From Bacteroidales bacterium (lineage in GTDB: Bacteria; Bacteroidota; Bacteroidia; Bacteroidales; Marinilabiliaceae), in the NCBI GenBank assembly GCA_024401335.1, contig JAKSLH010000001.1:186001-250000 (forward strand): a stretch of DNA of 64,000 nt, given 5' to 3'. Numbering within the stretch: position 1 is the stretch's first letter; the number at the start of each line of letters is the position of its first letter. The translations under genes and the position numbers were made by a program. Below the pieces are notes generated by a model, which was not told the DNA's origin, searched no databases, and saw only the letters and a list, made by a program, of their open reading frames with translations. Positions 54,895 to 63,712 of this stretch are shown here, piece after piece.

Positions 54895-56190
54895 ATGGAT
54901 TTGCAATTCGACCTGCAGCATATATGGCACCCTTACACTAGTGCCGTCAATCCTTTGCCTTGCTATCCTGTTAGCTCTGCTGAGGGTGTGTATATCAATC
55001 TCGAATCGGGCCAGAGGCTTATCGATGGCATGTCGTCATGGTGGTGTGTCGTCCATGGCTACAACAACCCTGTCATCAACGAGGCTATGCAACGTCAGAT
55101 GCATAAGATGTCCCACGTGATGTTTGGTGGTCTCACTCATGAGCCTGCTATCGAGCTCTCGCGTAGGCTTATCAGCATCACGCCTGGTCAGCATTGGGTC
55201 TTCTTCTCCGACTCTGGCTCTGTGGCTGTTGAGGTGGCTCTCAAGATGGCTATCCAATATCAGCACTCTGTCGGTCACCCTGAGCGTTGCCAGATAGCTA
55301 CTGTCCGCAGCGGCTACCATGGCGATACATGGCATGCTATGAGTGTCTGCGATCCTGTTACGGGTATGCACTCTCTCTTTAAGCAGCAGCTGCCTATTCA
55401 GCATTTCGTTCCTGCGCCTCAGGTTCGTTTCCACGATGAGTGGGACGAGGCCGACCTCGAGCCTATGCGTCAGCTCATTACTCAGCATGGCAAGTCGCTT
55501 GCTGCTGTCATTGTCGAGCCTATCGTTCAGGGCGCTGGCGGCATGCGTTTCTACCATCCTTGCTATCTTAAGGGACTCGCTCAGCTCTGCAAGGATAATG
55601 GCCTCCTTCTCATTGCCGATGAGATTGCTACGGGCTTCGGACGTAGTGGTAGGCTCTTCGCTTGCAACTATGCCGACGTGACTCCCGATATCATGTGTGT
55701 TGGCAAGGCGCTTACGGCTGGTTATATGTCGTTCGCGGCTACTCTCTGCTCTCAAGAGGTGGCTGAGGCTATATCACGTGGCGACGCTAAGTGCTTTATG
55801 CATGGACCTACTTTCATGGCCAATCCTCTCGCTTGCGCTATAGCTAATGCTTCTATCGACTTGCTCCTCAGTCCCGACTATGTCGGCGGCTTGGGATGGC
55901 AAAGAAATGTTGAGCGTATCGAGCGTATTCTTAATAGCGAACTGGCTCCTCTTGCCTCTTCGCCTGTTGTGTCCGATGTCCGTGTGCTTGGTGCTATAGG
56001 TGTGGTCGAGACGAAAGAACCTGTCAACGTGGGCGACATTCAGAAGGTGTTTGTCGAGAATGGTGTCTGGATACGTCCTTTTGGCCGAAATGTGTATGTC
56101 ATGCCTCAATATGTAATAACCGACGAACAGCTTGTCCTTCTTTGCAATGGTCTTAAGGCTGGCATCCGTTATTTAGAAAGCAAGGGATAA
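54895..56190 (+). CDS. bioA: Adenosylmethionine-8-amino-7-oxononanoate aminotransferase
   Basis: 431-aa class III aminotransferase that makes 7,8-diaminopelargonate, using SAM as amino donor. PLP lysine is K271 in [16 protein letters not shown]. The N-terminal IWHPYTS and [16 protein letters not shown] blocks are specific to BioA. It follows bioB by 11 bases and precedes bioF by 7. Length matches the family; there is no BioD fusion. Confidence 0.96.
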   Translation: MDLQFDLQHIWHPYTSAVNPLPCYPVSSAEGVYINLESGQRLIDGMSSWWCVVHGYNNPVINEAMQRQMHKMSHVMFGGLTHEPAIELSRRLISITPGQHWVFFSDSGSVAVEVALKMAIQYQHSVGHPERCQIATVRSGYHGDTWHAMSVCDPVTGMHSLFKQQLPIQHFVPAPQVRFHDEWDEADLEPMRQLITQHGKSLAAVIVEPIVQGAGGMRFYHPCYLKGLAQLCKDNGLLLIADEIATGFGRSGRLFACNYADVTPDIMCVGKALTAGYMSFAATLCSQEVAEAISRGDAKCFMHGPTFMANPLACAIANASIDLLLSPDYVGGLGWQRNVERIERILNSELAPLASSPVVSDVRVLGAIGVVETKEPVNVGDIQKVFVENGVWIRPFGRNVYVMPQYVITDEQLVLLCNGLKAGIRYLESKG

Positions 56191-56197
56191 TTAGGGT

Positions 56198-57325
56198 ATG
56201 AATAGATTTGAAAAAGATATATTGACTCTCAAGGAGGCCTCTAATCTCCGTGTCTTGCCCGATGATGTTCCGGCATCTATGGTCAATCTTTCGTCTAACG
56301 ACTATCTCGGACTAAGCGAACGTGCCGACTTGTGGCAGGAGTTTGCCGAGCGTTATGACTTCTCTACCGACAAGATGAGCAGCTGCTCTTCGCGTCTCCT
56401 TACGGGTAACCATAGCGCATATCGCAACTTTGAGTCAACTCTCGATGTCTTCTATGGTCACGGCAAGAGGTCTCTGGTCTATCCTTCGGGCTATCATGCC
56501 AACATAGGTGTCCTTCCTGCTCTTATGGACAAGAGGGATCTGATTGTCGCTGATAAGCTCTCTCATGCCTCTCTTATCGATGGTATGCGTCTGGGTTCGG
56601 CCACTGTTGAGCGTTTTAGCCACAACGACATGGCTCATCTTCGTAAGATCCTCGAGAAACATCGCGACTCCTACGATGAATGTATTATAGTTACCGAGAG
56701 TATATTTAGCATGGATGGCGACATTGCTCCTCTCCGCGAGCTCGTCGAGCTGAAGCGTGAGTTCCGAGCGATGCTCTATGTCGATGAGGCTCATGCTTTT
56801 GGTGTGCGCGGACCGAAAGGTGAGGGTGTGTGTGCTGAATTGGGCATCCTTCCCGATGTCGATGTCCTTGTGGCTACTCTCGGCAAGGCTATAGCGTCTT
56901 CTGGCGCATTTTGCATGGTGAGCGACATATTGCGTCAGTATCTCATCAACCATAGCCGCTCTATGATATTTACCACTGGTCTGGCTCCTATAAATGTGGC
57001 TTGGTCCGACTTCATCGTTAATCGACTTCCCGATATGCAGTCTCTTCGCGACAATCTGTCGGCTCTGTCTGCCTCCTTCGCGTCACTTCTTGGTGCGACG
57101 ACCGACTCGCAGATCATCCCTTATGTCACTGGCTCCAATGAGTCTGCCGTGTCTATGGCTAAGGCTCTCCGCGATGGTGGTTTCTATGTCCTTCCTATTC
57201 GCTATCCTACTGTGCCTCAGGGTAAGGCGCGTTTGCGTTTCTCACTTAAGGCTAACATGTCTATTGGTCAGTTGGATGGCGTGATGTCAATAATTAAGAA
57301 TAATGAAGCATTGCTGGATAAATAA
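56198..57325 (+). CDS. bioF: 8-amino-7-oxononanoate synthase
   Basis: 375-aa alpha-oxoamine synthase condensing pimeloyl-ACP with alanine. PLP lysine is K230 in LVATLGKAIASSG. Conserved blocks are LSSNDYLGLS, SSRLLTGNHSAY, YPSGYHANIG, DKLSHASLIDG and YVDEAHAFGVRG. Its 3' end overlaps bioG by 23 bases, which suggests translational coupling. Confidence 0.96.
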   Translation: MNRFEKDILTLKEASNLRVLPDDVPASMVNLSSNDYLGLSERADLWQEFAERYDFSTDKMSSCSSRLLTGNHSAYRNFESTLDVFYGHGKRSLVYPSGYHANIGVLPALMDKRDLIVADKLSHASLIDGMRLGSATVERFSHNDMAHLRKILEKHRDSYDECIIVTESIFSMDGDIAPLRELVELKREFRAMLYVDEAHAFGVRGPKGEGVCAELGILPDVDVLVATLGKAIASSGAFCMVSDILRQYLINHSRSMIFTTGLAPINVAWSDFIVNRLPDMQSLRDNLSALSASFASLLGATTDSQIIPYVTGSNESAVSMAKALRDGGFYVLPIRYPTVPQGKARLRFSLKANMSIGQLDGVMSIIKNNEALLDK

Positions 57326-57956
57326 AAAGGGTAGCGCCGATGTTATCGCGGTGTTCCTGGGATGGGGCGCCGACGCAAAGAGTCTTGCCCGTATGGATGA
57401 GGCGCCTTGTGATGTGGTGGCTTTCTTCGATTATGACAATCTCGATACTGAGGTGAGTCTAAATGACTACTCTTCTGTCTTCGTCATAGGGTGGTCTATG
57501 GGTGTGTTTAATGCTGAGTGTTTCCTTCGTCAGAATGATATCAATGCTGCCTATAAGACGGCTATAGCGGGCACTTGCTTGCCTGTCGATAATCAGTATG
57601 GACTTCTTGTCGATATTTGTCAAGGCACCTACGACAATTGGAACGAGGCTTCTCGTCGCAAGTTCTCTATGCGTATGTGCGGTGGCCGTCAGGGGTTCGT
57701 CGATCTCTTGCCTCTCATGTCCGACAGGTCTGTCGAGAGTCAGAAGGACGAGCTTATGGCTATAATGGATCGCGATATGACTGTGAAGTTCGATGACGCT
57801 CGATGGAACAAGGCTTTTGTCTCTTCTTCCGATCTCATCTTCCTTCCCGACAATCAGCGCCGTTTTTGGCAGGGTAGGGCCGATGTGGTTGTTGAGGTCG
57901 ATATGCCTCACTTCCCTTTTGGCGCGTTAACACATTGGCAACAGCTTCTCGGATGA
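57303..57956 (+). CDS. bioG: Pimeloyl-[ACP] methyl ester esterase BioG
   Basis: 217-aa alpha/beta-hydrolase that removes the methyl group from pimeloyl-ACP methyl ester, ending the BioC-started pathway. It is the BioG substitute for E. coli BioH. Nucleophile S65 lies in VIGWSMGVFNAE; the probable catalytic histidine is H203 in VDMPHFPFG. It overlaps bioF (23 bases) at its start and bioC (ATGA, 4 bases) at its end, so the two pimelate enzymes are tightly coupled. Confidence 0.93.
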   Translation: MKHCWINKKGSADVIAVFLGWGADAKSLARMDEAPCDVVAFFDYDNLDTEVSLNDYSSVFVIGWSMGVFNAECFLRQNDINAAYKTAIAGTCLPVDNQYGLLVDICQGTYDNWNEASRRKFSMRMCGGRQGFVDLLPLMSDRSVESQKDELMAIMDRDMTVKFDDARWNKAFVSSSDLIFLPDNQRRFWQGRADVVVEVDMPHFPFGALTHWQQLLG

Positions 57957-58702
57957 TTAGCAAGAGTGAAATAGCTGGCCGTTTTGGCCGTAGCGCTGCT
58001 ACCTACGACTCTGCCTCTGTGGCTCAGCAAAGGGCTGCTCGACTTCTTGCCGACGGTCTGTGCCGCTTGTGCTCTCCAGGAGCAAGTGTCTTCGAGGTGG
58101 GGTGCGGCACTGGCTCTCTTACGCGTATGCTGATCAATGGCATGATGCCCCATCTCTATATCGCCAACGACATATCCGATGGCATGCTCGCCCGGCTTGC
58201 TAGCTCTACGGCAGATAATCTTCTTTCTACTTTGCATGGTGACGCCGAAAGGCTCTCCTGGCCTTCTCCTGTCGATGTCGTGGTTAGCGCCTCTTCGGTT
58301 CAGTGGTTCGACAACCCTCTCTGCTTTGTCGATAAGTCCTACGAATGTCTAAGCGATAACGGTCTGATGGGGGTGGCTACGTATGGACCTCAGACTTTCT
58401 GCGAACTGCAGGCTTTGGGCGTTCCTGGACTTCATTATCCGACAATCGACGAATGGACGTCAAGGATCAAGGCTGTGGGGTTGACATTGCTCTCTGCCGA
58501 CAATCATTCTGTTGTTTTGCATTATCCGTCTGCCCTCGAGGTGATGCGCGATCTGCAGAGGGCTGGCGTCACTTCTTCCGAACATCAGCTGAAGCCTGGC
58601 TCTATGCGAACCTTGATGTCCCGCTACGAACGGATGTTCTCCGATGATATGGGCGTCTCACTTACCTACGACATCTATATCTTCATCGCCCGCAAATCAT
58701 AA
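57953..58702 (+). CDS. bioC: Malonyl-[ACP] O-methyltransferase BioC
   Basis: 249-aa class I SAM methyltransferase that methylates malonyl-ACP so that fatty acid synthesis can build the pimelate chain. SAM motif I is VFEVGCGTGS (46-55); the N-terminal IAGRFGRSAATYDSASVAQ block and SASSVQWFDNP are characteristic of BioC. The start is the ATG overlapping the bioG stop; an in-frame TTG at 57935 would add six residues. It is the last gene of the operon; no bioD follows. Confidence 0.94.
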   Translation: MISKSEIAGRFGRSAATYDSASVAQQRAARLLADGLCRLCSPGASVFEVGCGTGSLTRMLINGMMPHLYIANDISDGMLARLASSTADNLLSTLHGDAERLSWPSPVDVVVSASSVQWFDNPLCFVDKSYECLSDNGLMGVATYGPQTFCELQALGVPGLHYPTIDEWTSRIKAVGLTLLSADNHSVVLHYPSALEVMRDLQRAGVTSSEHQLKPGSMRTLMSRYERMFSDDMGVSLTYDIYIFIARKS

Positions 58703-58729
58703 CTTCCCCTTCATCATAGGTCCCTGCCA

Positions 58730-58805
58730 ATTGTCAATTGTGACTTCAAAGCCGATGAGCGCAGCGAATAATTGTGAATTGTCAATTGTCAATAGTGAAT
58801 TATCC
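58730..58805. repeat. 7-bp tandem repeats (ATTGTCA) reaching the stop codon of the phosphatase gene
   Basis: Two units at 58730-58743 (ATTGTCA, ATTGTGA) and five at 58771-58805 (ATTGTGA, ATTGTCA, ATTGTCA, ATAGTGA, ATTATCC). The last unit contains the minus-strand stop codon of the SpoIIE gene (58800-58802). Confidence 0.85.
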
Positions 58806-60980
58806 AACCCTCACTCCCACAATAGTCGTGTCGTCAGTCTGCTCATATTGCTCCAACTCGGCCGACCTGCTATCTGTGCGCCATTCGTCTATGGCGTTGC
58901 TTATTAGCGTCTTCTGCTCCGACAATGGCAGATGGGCTATCGACGACAGAAGGCTCTTGAAGCGCTTGGCGGTGAATTTGTGCACTTCGTGTTTCTCGTC
59001 ATAGCCAAACTGGTCTGTGATGCCATCGCTGAACAGGTATAGCGTGTCTCCTGTTTTGACATCTATCACATGGTCTGTGAAATGCTCCGACTCGTTGTAG
59101 TATGCTCCTATCGGCATACGGTCCGCATCATACTTGGTCAGCCTGCCTTCGCTGGCTATGATTAGCGGACGGAACGCACCGGCATAATGTATCTGCTTTT
59201 TCTTTGTGTCTATGATGACTATAGCTATATCTATGCCGTCATGGTTGTCTGCCTCGTTGCCGTTCTGATGTAGCGACTGCTTGAACACTTTTTTCATGTC
59301 GTCTAGCATCTTGCCGGCCGACACTTCTCCTTCGTTATGCCTTTGCGATATATACTCAAGAATGGCCATGCCCAACATGCTCAAGAAGGCTCCTGGCACT
59401 CCATGTCCTGTGCAGTCGGCTACGGCAAGGGCCTTTAGATCTCCTTTGTTCGATGCCCAGAAGAAGTCTCCCGATATGATGTTTAGTGGCCTGAAGATTA
59501 CCATGTAATCACCAAAGGTCTCGCTCATCGATACTTTCGATGGCATTGCGGCTCTCTGTATGAGACTTGCATAGTTGATGCTGTCGGTGATCTCTCGGTT
59601 CTTCTGGTCTAGCATCATGTTCACCTTCCTGCTGCGTATGTAACTGTGAACGATGAATATAGTCAGTATGGTAAGCAGAAGTAACACAATTACCACGGCT
59701 GTGGTTATTATCGTCTGCTGTTTTGCTTGTGTCTTCAACAATAGCTCTCGCTCTTTCTGTGCTCGTATCTCTTCATCAAACTGGGCTTTTACCATGTTCT
59801 GCGTCGCCGCGATAGCATAGTCTTGGTTGTGGCTGTTCAGATAATGATAATGATACTTCTGGAAGTATTCTAGCGACTTTTTCAGATCGCCTTTGCTTTT
59901 GTACAAAACCGAATACGCGTTGTAGAGTTTGTGAAAATGACCTCTATGCAGCTCTTCGTCCTCTTGAAAGGCCTTGTTCAGCGAATCTAGTAGGTTCTCC
60001 GCTTTCTTATATTGCTTCGCTATTGTCAAATATGATGTATACTCAAAGTCTATTAGCAGCTTGTCTGTCTCATACCCGTCTCTGTCTGCTATGTGATATG
60101 CCTGGTCAATAAATAGTTTGCAGCTGTCTGTCAGCTCTTTGTATCTGCGCGATCCGCGTTCCTCATTGTCTATCTCATACATGAGTACTCTCGGCATCTC
60201 TACATAGTATATGAACTTGGCATAGTCGTTGCCCGTCTTGTCCGCTATCTTGAATGCGGTGTTATACTCGTGCTTCGACTGTCTCAGCGGTGTGGTGTCA
60301 TCGTTTGTCATGGAGTGGAACTCATATTTGCTCAGTAGGGCAGAGGCCAAGCCTAACCTGTCCTCCGATATGAGGTCGCTGTCTCTTCTCGCAATATCTA
60401 TCTCTAAGGCTTTGTTGTAGCACTCTTCGGCTTCTTTAAACATGCGGTGCACTGAGTTGTTATACCCTATATCACGTAGTGTCTCTGCCATATACGACGA
60501 GTCATGTCTCTGTGTGTATATGTCTAGCGCCTTGTGGAAGTATTCGTCCGACTTGTTGGCGTCTTGCATGGCCGCAAATGATATGCCTAGATTACTGTAG
60601 TTCTTGGCCACCAACTTGGACTCACCTATCGAATCAGCTATTACGATTGCTTTATATGCGTATGTGTTGGCCTTCACGAAGTCATTGTAGTGATAATTAC
60701 ACCAGTATAGCAGACTGAACGCCCTTGCCTCATATAATGGCTCTTTCAGCTTGCGCGATAACTCAAGCTCTATATTCGCATATTTGTTTACGGTGTCTAC
60801 GTTGTAATGCTCTATACATATCTCATATAGTATCCTAAGCTTATTGGTGTCTAAACGCGCTTCGTTTGCTACTCGTATGAGGCTGTCGAGTCTCCTGTCC
60901 TCCATGTCTTCATGGTCCTGACCATTGATGACGGTTAATGGTATGATTAAAAACAGAATATGTAGTAGAATGCCTTTCAT
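58800..60980 (-). CDS. TPR-domain SpoIIE-family serine phosphatase
   Basis: 726 aa: signal peptide (MKGILLHILFLIIPLTVINGQ), then periplasmic TPR repeats (about 60-400, for example VAKNYSNLGISFAAMQDANKSDEYFHKALDIY). A membrane helix (about 424-446) and coiled linker follow, then a cytoplasmic PP2C/SpoIIE phosphatase domain (about 480-726) with GDFFWASNKGDLKALAVADCTGHGVPGAFLSMLG and DGITDQFG, which carry metal-binding aspartates. Such proteins couple an extracytoplasmic signal to dephosphorylation of an anti-sigma or other partner. No kinase or anti-sigma partner is adjacent. The -7 box lies directly before the ATG. Confidence 0.92.
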   Translation of the reverse strand: MKGILLHILFLIIPLTVINGQDHEDMEDRRLDSLIRVANEARLDTNKLRILYEICIEHYNVDTVNKYANIELELSRKLKEPLYEARAFSLLYWCNYHYNDFVKANTYAYKAIVIADSIGESKLVAKNYSNLGISFAAMQDANKSDEYFHKALDIYTQRHDSSYMAETLRDIGYNNSVHRMFKEAEECYNKALEIDIARRDSDLISEDRLGLASALLSKYEFHSMTNDDTTPLRQSKHEYNTAFKIADKTGNDYAKFIYYVEMPRVLMYEIDNEERGSRRYKELTDSCKLFIDQAYHIADRDGYETDKLLIDFEYTSYLTIAKQYKKAENLLDSLNKAFQEDEELHRGHFHKLYNAYSVLYKSKGDLKKSLEYFQKYHYHYLNSHNQDYAIAATQNMVKAQFDEEIRAQKERELLLKTQAKQQTIITTAVVIVLLLLTILTIFIVHSYIRSRKVNMMLDQKNREITDSINYASLIQRAAMPSKVSMSETFGDYMVIFRPLNIISGDFFWASNKGDLKALAVADCTGHGVPGAFLSMLGMAILEYISQRHNEGEVSAGKMLDDMKKVFKQSLHQNGNEADNHDGIDIAIVIIDTKKKQIHYAGAFRPLIIASEGRLTKYDADRMPIGAYYNESEHFTDHVIDVKTGDTLYLFSDGITDQFGYDEKHEVHKFTAKRFKSLLSSIAHLPLSEQKTLISNAIDEWRTDSRSAELEQYEQTDDTTIVGVRVG

Positions 60981-60985
60981 GTCTG

Positions 60986-60993
60986 CAAATATA
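60986..60993 (-). promoter_or_regulatory. Promoter -7 box of the SpoIIE phosphatase gene
   Basis: Minus-strand TATATTTG followed by only CAGAC and then the ATG, predicting a leaderless mRNA. Confidence 0.6.
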
Positions 60994-61067
60994 ATCTAAT
61001 ATTCTGAAATATAATGTATTTATGCATTACTCTGCATACTATGGCTTTGCTGCCGATGCAAAACGTC

Positions 61068-61099
61068 AAGGGCGTTCAACATGTCTGCCGAACGCCCTT
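61068..61099 (-). terminator. Hairpin downstream of the YpfJ gene
   Basis: Perfect 10-bp stem AAGGGCGTTC / GAACGCCCTT with a 12-base loop. The following minus-strand tract GACGTTTTGC is only modestly T-rich. Confidence 0.65.
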
Positions 61100-61120
61100 C
61101 TTCTATGATGTTGTTAGGTT

Positions 61121-61987
61121 TTATAGGTTTGAATAGTTTGGTGAAAAGGTGTCACCATTGTTTATGTTGCCTGTGGTGAGTCCCTTCTTTAGCCATCTGT
61201 TGCGCTGCTCTGATGTTCCGTGGTTAAACGACTCTGGCATCGTACGGCCGTATGCCTGCTTCTGCAGATAGTCGTCGCCAATTACCATCGCTGTGTTCAA
61301 CGCCTCTTCTATATCACCATCTTCTAGCGATTTGTATTTGTTGTTCTCGTGATATCCCCAGACTCCTGCGTAGAAGTCTGCCTGCAATTCAAGTCGCACG
61401 CTTATCTGGTTGCTCTCTTTCTCACTTACTCTTGACATCTTGTTGTGCGCCTGGTCAAGTGTGCCGAGCAGATACTGCACATGATGTCCTACCTCATGCG
61501 CTATGACGTATGCATACGCAAAGTCTCCGTCTGCACCAAGCTGCTGCTTCATCGATGAGAAGAACGAGAGGTCAATATATACGCTCTGGTCTGCTGAACA
61601 GTAGAATGGACCTGATGATGCTGTCGCACCGCCACAACCCGACTGTACACTGCCGCTGAACAACACAAGTGTTGGTGGCTGATATGTCTTGCCCATCTTC
61701 TTGAACTGCTCTGTCCAGACATCCTCTGTACTTGCCAATATCTGCTTCGAGAATGTTGCGAGTTCCTCTTCCTGAGCTGTTGGTGTATAGCCTTCTGTTG
61801 TCTGGGTTGTCTGCATTGAGGCACTTGTTACTTCCTGTAATACTGCCTCCAACGGACTGCCGCCTGTGAGCCATGCCATAAGTGCAACTACTGCTATGCC
61901 GCCAAGACTGAGTCCTGCTTTGGTTGCTGTCGATTTGCCGCGACGATCGTCTACGTTCGAGCTCTCTCTTCTTCCTGTGAGTTTCAT
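61121..61987 (-). CDS. ypfJ: YpfJ-family neutral zinc metallopeptidase
   Basis: 288 aa. Zinc motif HEVGHH at residues 164-169 (HExxH = H164, E165, H168) within AYVIAHEVGHHVQYLLGTLD. The N-terminus has a basic cytoplasmic segment (GRRESSNVDDRRGKST) and one membrane anchor (about 26-42), so the catalytic domain is extracytoplasmic. Conserved SGCGGATASSGPFYCSADQSVYIDLSFF and ELQADFYAGVWG blocks define the family. Physiological substrate unknown. Confidence 0.92.
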   Translation of the reverse strand: MKLTGRRESSNVDDRRGKSTATKAGLSLGGIAVVALMAWLTGGSPLEAVLQEVTSASMQTTQTTEGYTPTAQEEELATFSKQILASTEDVWTEQFKKMGKTYQPPTLVLFSGSVQSGCGGATASSGPFYCSADQSVYIDLSFFSSMKQQLGADGDFAYAYVIAHEVGHHVQYLLGTLDQAHNKMSRVSEKESNQISVRLELQADFYAGVWGYHENNKYKSLEDGDIEEALNTAMVIGDDYLQKQAYGRTMPESFNHGTSEQRNRWLKKGLTTGNINNGDTFSPNYSNL

Positions 61988-62105
61988 AGTGTTATTATTC
62001 GGTTAATATTTGTTCTGTTCTACGCTAAAAAACTAAAATGGTTTGCCATTTGCCTTGGGTTATTTTCCTATTTGGCGTTCCCTGTTGTTCTTTCCTCATT
62101 GTCTA

Positions 62106-62135
62106 TTGTTCATTGTCATTTATTTCTTATCTTTG
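62106..62135 (+). promoter_or_regulatory. Promoter of the lipid A acyltransferase gene
   Basis: TTG (62106-62108), 19-base spacer, TATCTTTG (62128-62135); 41 bases before the ATG. Confidence 0.7.
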
Positions 62136-62176
62136 CCTCAACTCTTGTAAATAAGCTCAAATATCCTTCTCTATTT

Positions 62177-63073
62177 ATGGAAAAAGGTAGTATTCTAAAA
62201 ACAATCTGGGAGAAGTTCATTCTTCTCATGTCGCGATTGCCTCTATGGTTTTTGTATGGCATTAGTGATGTGATTTATTTCCTCGCATATTATATCGTCA
62301 GATATCGTCGTTCTGTTGTCAAGAAGAATCTCGAAATAGCATTCCCTGATAAGACAGATAAGGAACGTAAGGCTATCGAAAAGAGGTATTATCACCATCT
62401 CTGCGACTATTTCGCTGAAACTGCTAAGGCTCTCACGATCCCTGTCGATGAGCTGATAAGCGACAAGCATATGGAGATTGTTAATGCCGATCTTGTTAAC
62501 GATCTCGTCGCTCAGGGCCGTCAGGTGTTCATCTATTCAGGTCATGTGGGCAACTGGGAGTGGTTTATCACGTTCCCTAAATACTTCAACGAGTCCGAAA
62601 TTCATACTTTCTATAAGACTCAAAAGACGTCTTGGACTAATGATATAATCATCGCTTCTCGCACTCGTGGCGGTATCGTGGCTGTCGATTCTAAAAAGGG
62701 CTATCGACATATCGTTGAATGTATGCGTAGCCAGAAGAAGTGCGTCACCCTTATTATTGGTGACCAGTCGCCTAAGGCCGACGCTCAGCAGGAATGGGTC
62801 GACTTCATGGGCATCAATACTGCTTTCCTCTGCGGCCCTGTCGTTATCGCGCAAAAGACTAATCAGGTTCTTGTCTATCCTTCTTATATAGGATATGAAC
62901 GTGGCCATTATAAGGTGAAGCTCGAACTTGTCTCTGAAAACCCTAAAGAGGATTCTCAGCACGGCATTATCAGCCGTTTCGCACAGCTGCTTGAAGCTGA
63001 CATACGTCGTTGTCCAGAGATATGGCTCTGGAGCCATCGCCGATGGAAACTCAATAATGTTTACGACAAATAA
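62177..63073 (+). CDS. LpxL/HtrB-family lipid A acyltransferase
   Basis: 298-aa inner-membrane enzyme that adds a secondary acyl chain to lipid A. The catalytic H-x4-E dyad is H123-E128 in YSGHVGNWEWF. An N-terminal membrane anchor (about 22-42) precedes basic RYRRSVVKKNLEIAFPDKTDKERKAI, and VTLIIGDQSPKADAQQEWVDFMG is the second conserved block. The frame opens at 62072 but the promoter lies inside that extension; the ATG at 62177 fits family N-termini. Which acyl position it modifies cannot be told. Confidence 0.93.
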   Translation: MEKGSILKTIWEKFILLMSRLPLWFLYGISDVIYFLAYYIVRYRRSVVKKNLEIAFPDKTDKERKAIEKRYYHHLCDYFAETAKALTIPVDELISDKHMEIVNADLVNDLVAQGRQVFIYSGHVGNWEWFITFPKYFNESEIHTFYKTQKTSWTNDIIIASRTRGGIVAVDSKKGYRHIVECMRSQKKCVTLIIGDQSPKADAQQEWVDFMGINTAFLCGPVVIAQKTNQVLVYPSYIGYERGHYKVKLELVSENPKEDSQHGIISRFAQLLEADIRRCPEIWLWSHRRWKLNNVYDK

Positions 63074-63080
63074 CCATCAT

Positions 63081-63120
63081 AACGCCATTAGGATGCTCTC
63101 CTGATGGCGTTTCTCTTTCT
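63081..63120 (+). terminator. Terminator of the acyltransferase gene
   Basis: 13-bp stem AACGCCATTAGGA / TCCTGATGGCGTT (one wobble), 5-base loop, followed by TCTCTTTCT. Confidence 0.82.
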
Positions 63121-63207
63121 CCCTCATCTGCTCTTTCCCATTTCCCTCCTTCCCCCATATCTGCCTCTCTGTCAAATCCCATCGAATGACTGCTTACCCC
63201 ATGCCGT

Positions 63208-63240
63208 AGGAGAGCGATACCTAAGCGATAGGAAAGCGAT
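63208..63240 (+). repeat. 11-bp tandem repeat (AGGAAAGCGAT x 3)
   Basis: Three 11-bp units at 63208, 63219 and 63230: AGGAGAGCGAT, ACCTAAGCGAT and AGGAAAGCGAT. The unit is nearly the reverse complement of the repeat at 25588-25630. It lies in the gene-free stretch 63121-63371, which otherwise holds pyrimidine-rich sequence and the PadR regulatory region. Confidence 0.85.
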
Positions 63241-63302
63241 AGGATAAATCAGTTTCTGCAACTGTATATAATACTATGCAATGAAAATATCTATAGAAAA
63301 TA

Positions 63303-63345
63303 TAGTACTATGTATTGCATAGTTCTAAAATTATATTTATGTTTG
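63303..63345 (+). promoter_or_regulatory. PadR gene promoter with inverted-repeat operator
   Basis: TATGTTTG (63338-63345) is a -7 box 26 bases before the ATG. Just upstream is an inverted repeat TAGTACTATG (63303-63312) / CATAGTTCTA (63318-63327), one mismatch, 5-base spacer. A further copy of the half site, ATACTATGCA, is at 63271-63280. The position suits autorepression by PadR. Confidence 0.6.
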
Positions 63346-63371
63346 TGATGTCAAACACAAATTGATTGGTT

Positions 63372-63710
63372 ATGGCAGCAAATACAGAGAATATCAAATC
63401 GCAGATGAGAAAGGGCTTTCTTGAGTATTGCATACTGATGATACTCGATGGCAAGGCGGCTTACGCATCTGATATCATGCAACGTCTCAAGGAGGCGAAG
63501 CTGATAGTGGTCGAAGGTACTTTGTATCCGCTTCTTACCAGATTGAAGAATGCGGGTATGCTCGATTACGAATGGCAGGAATCGACACAAGGTCCTCCGC
63601 GTAAGTATTATAAGTTGACAACAGAAGGTATGGTGACCTTGGCTGAATTGGCCGACGCCTGGAAAGAGATGTATGAGGCAATAGATTTAATAACAACTAA
63701 AAAACAGTAA
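63372..63710 (+). CDS. PadR-family transcription regulator
   Basis: 112 aa. A winged helix with typical PadR blocks: MRKGFLEYCILMILDGKAAYASDIMQRLKEAKLIVVEGTLYPLLTRLKNAGMLDYEW, then QGPPRKYYKLTTEGMVTLAELADAW. Short form without the C-terminal dimerisation extension of the larger PadR proteins. ATG at 63372 is preferred to TTG at 63366. It is 2 bases upstream of the PspC-domain gene; this PadR-PspC pairing recurs in Bacteroidetes and suggests control of an envelope-stress function. Confidence 0.93.
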   Translation: MAANTENIKSQMRKGFLEYCILMILDGKAAYASDIMQRLKEAKLIVVEGTLYPLLTRLKNAGMLDYEWQESTQGPPRKYYKLTTEGMVTLAELADAWKEMYEAIDLITTKKQ

Positions 63711-63712
63711 CT

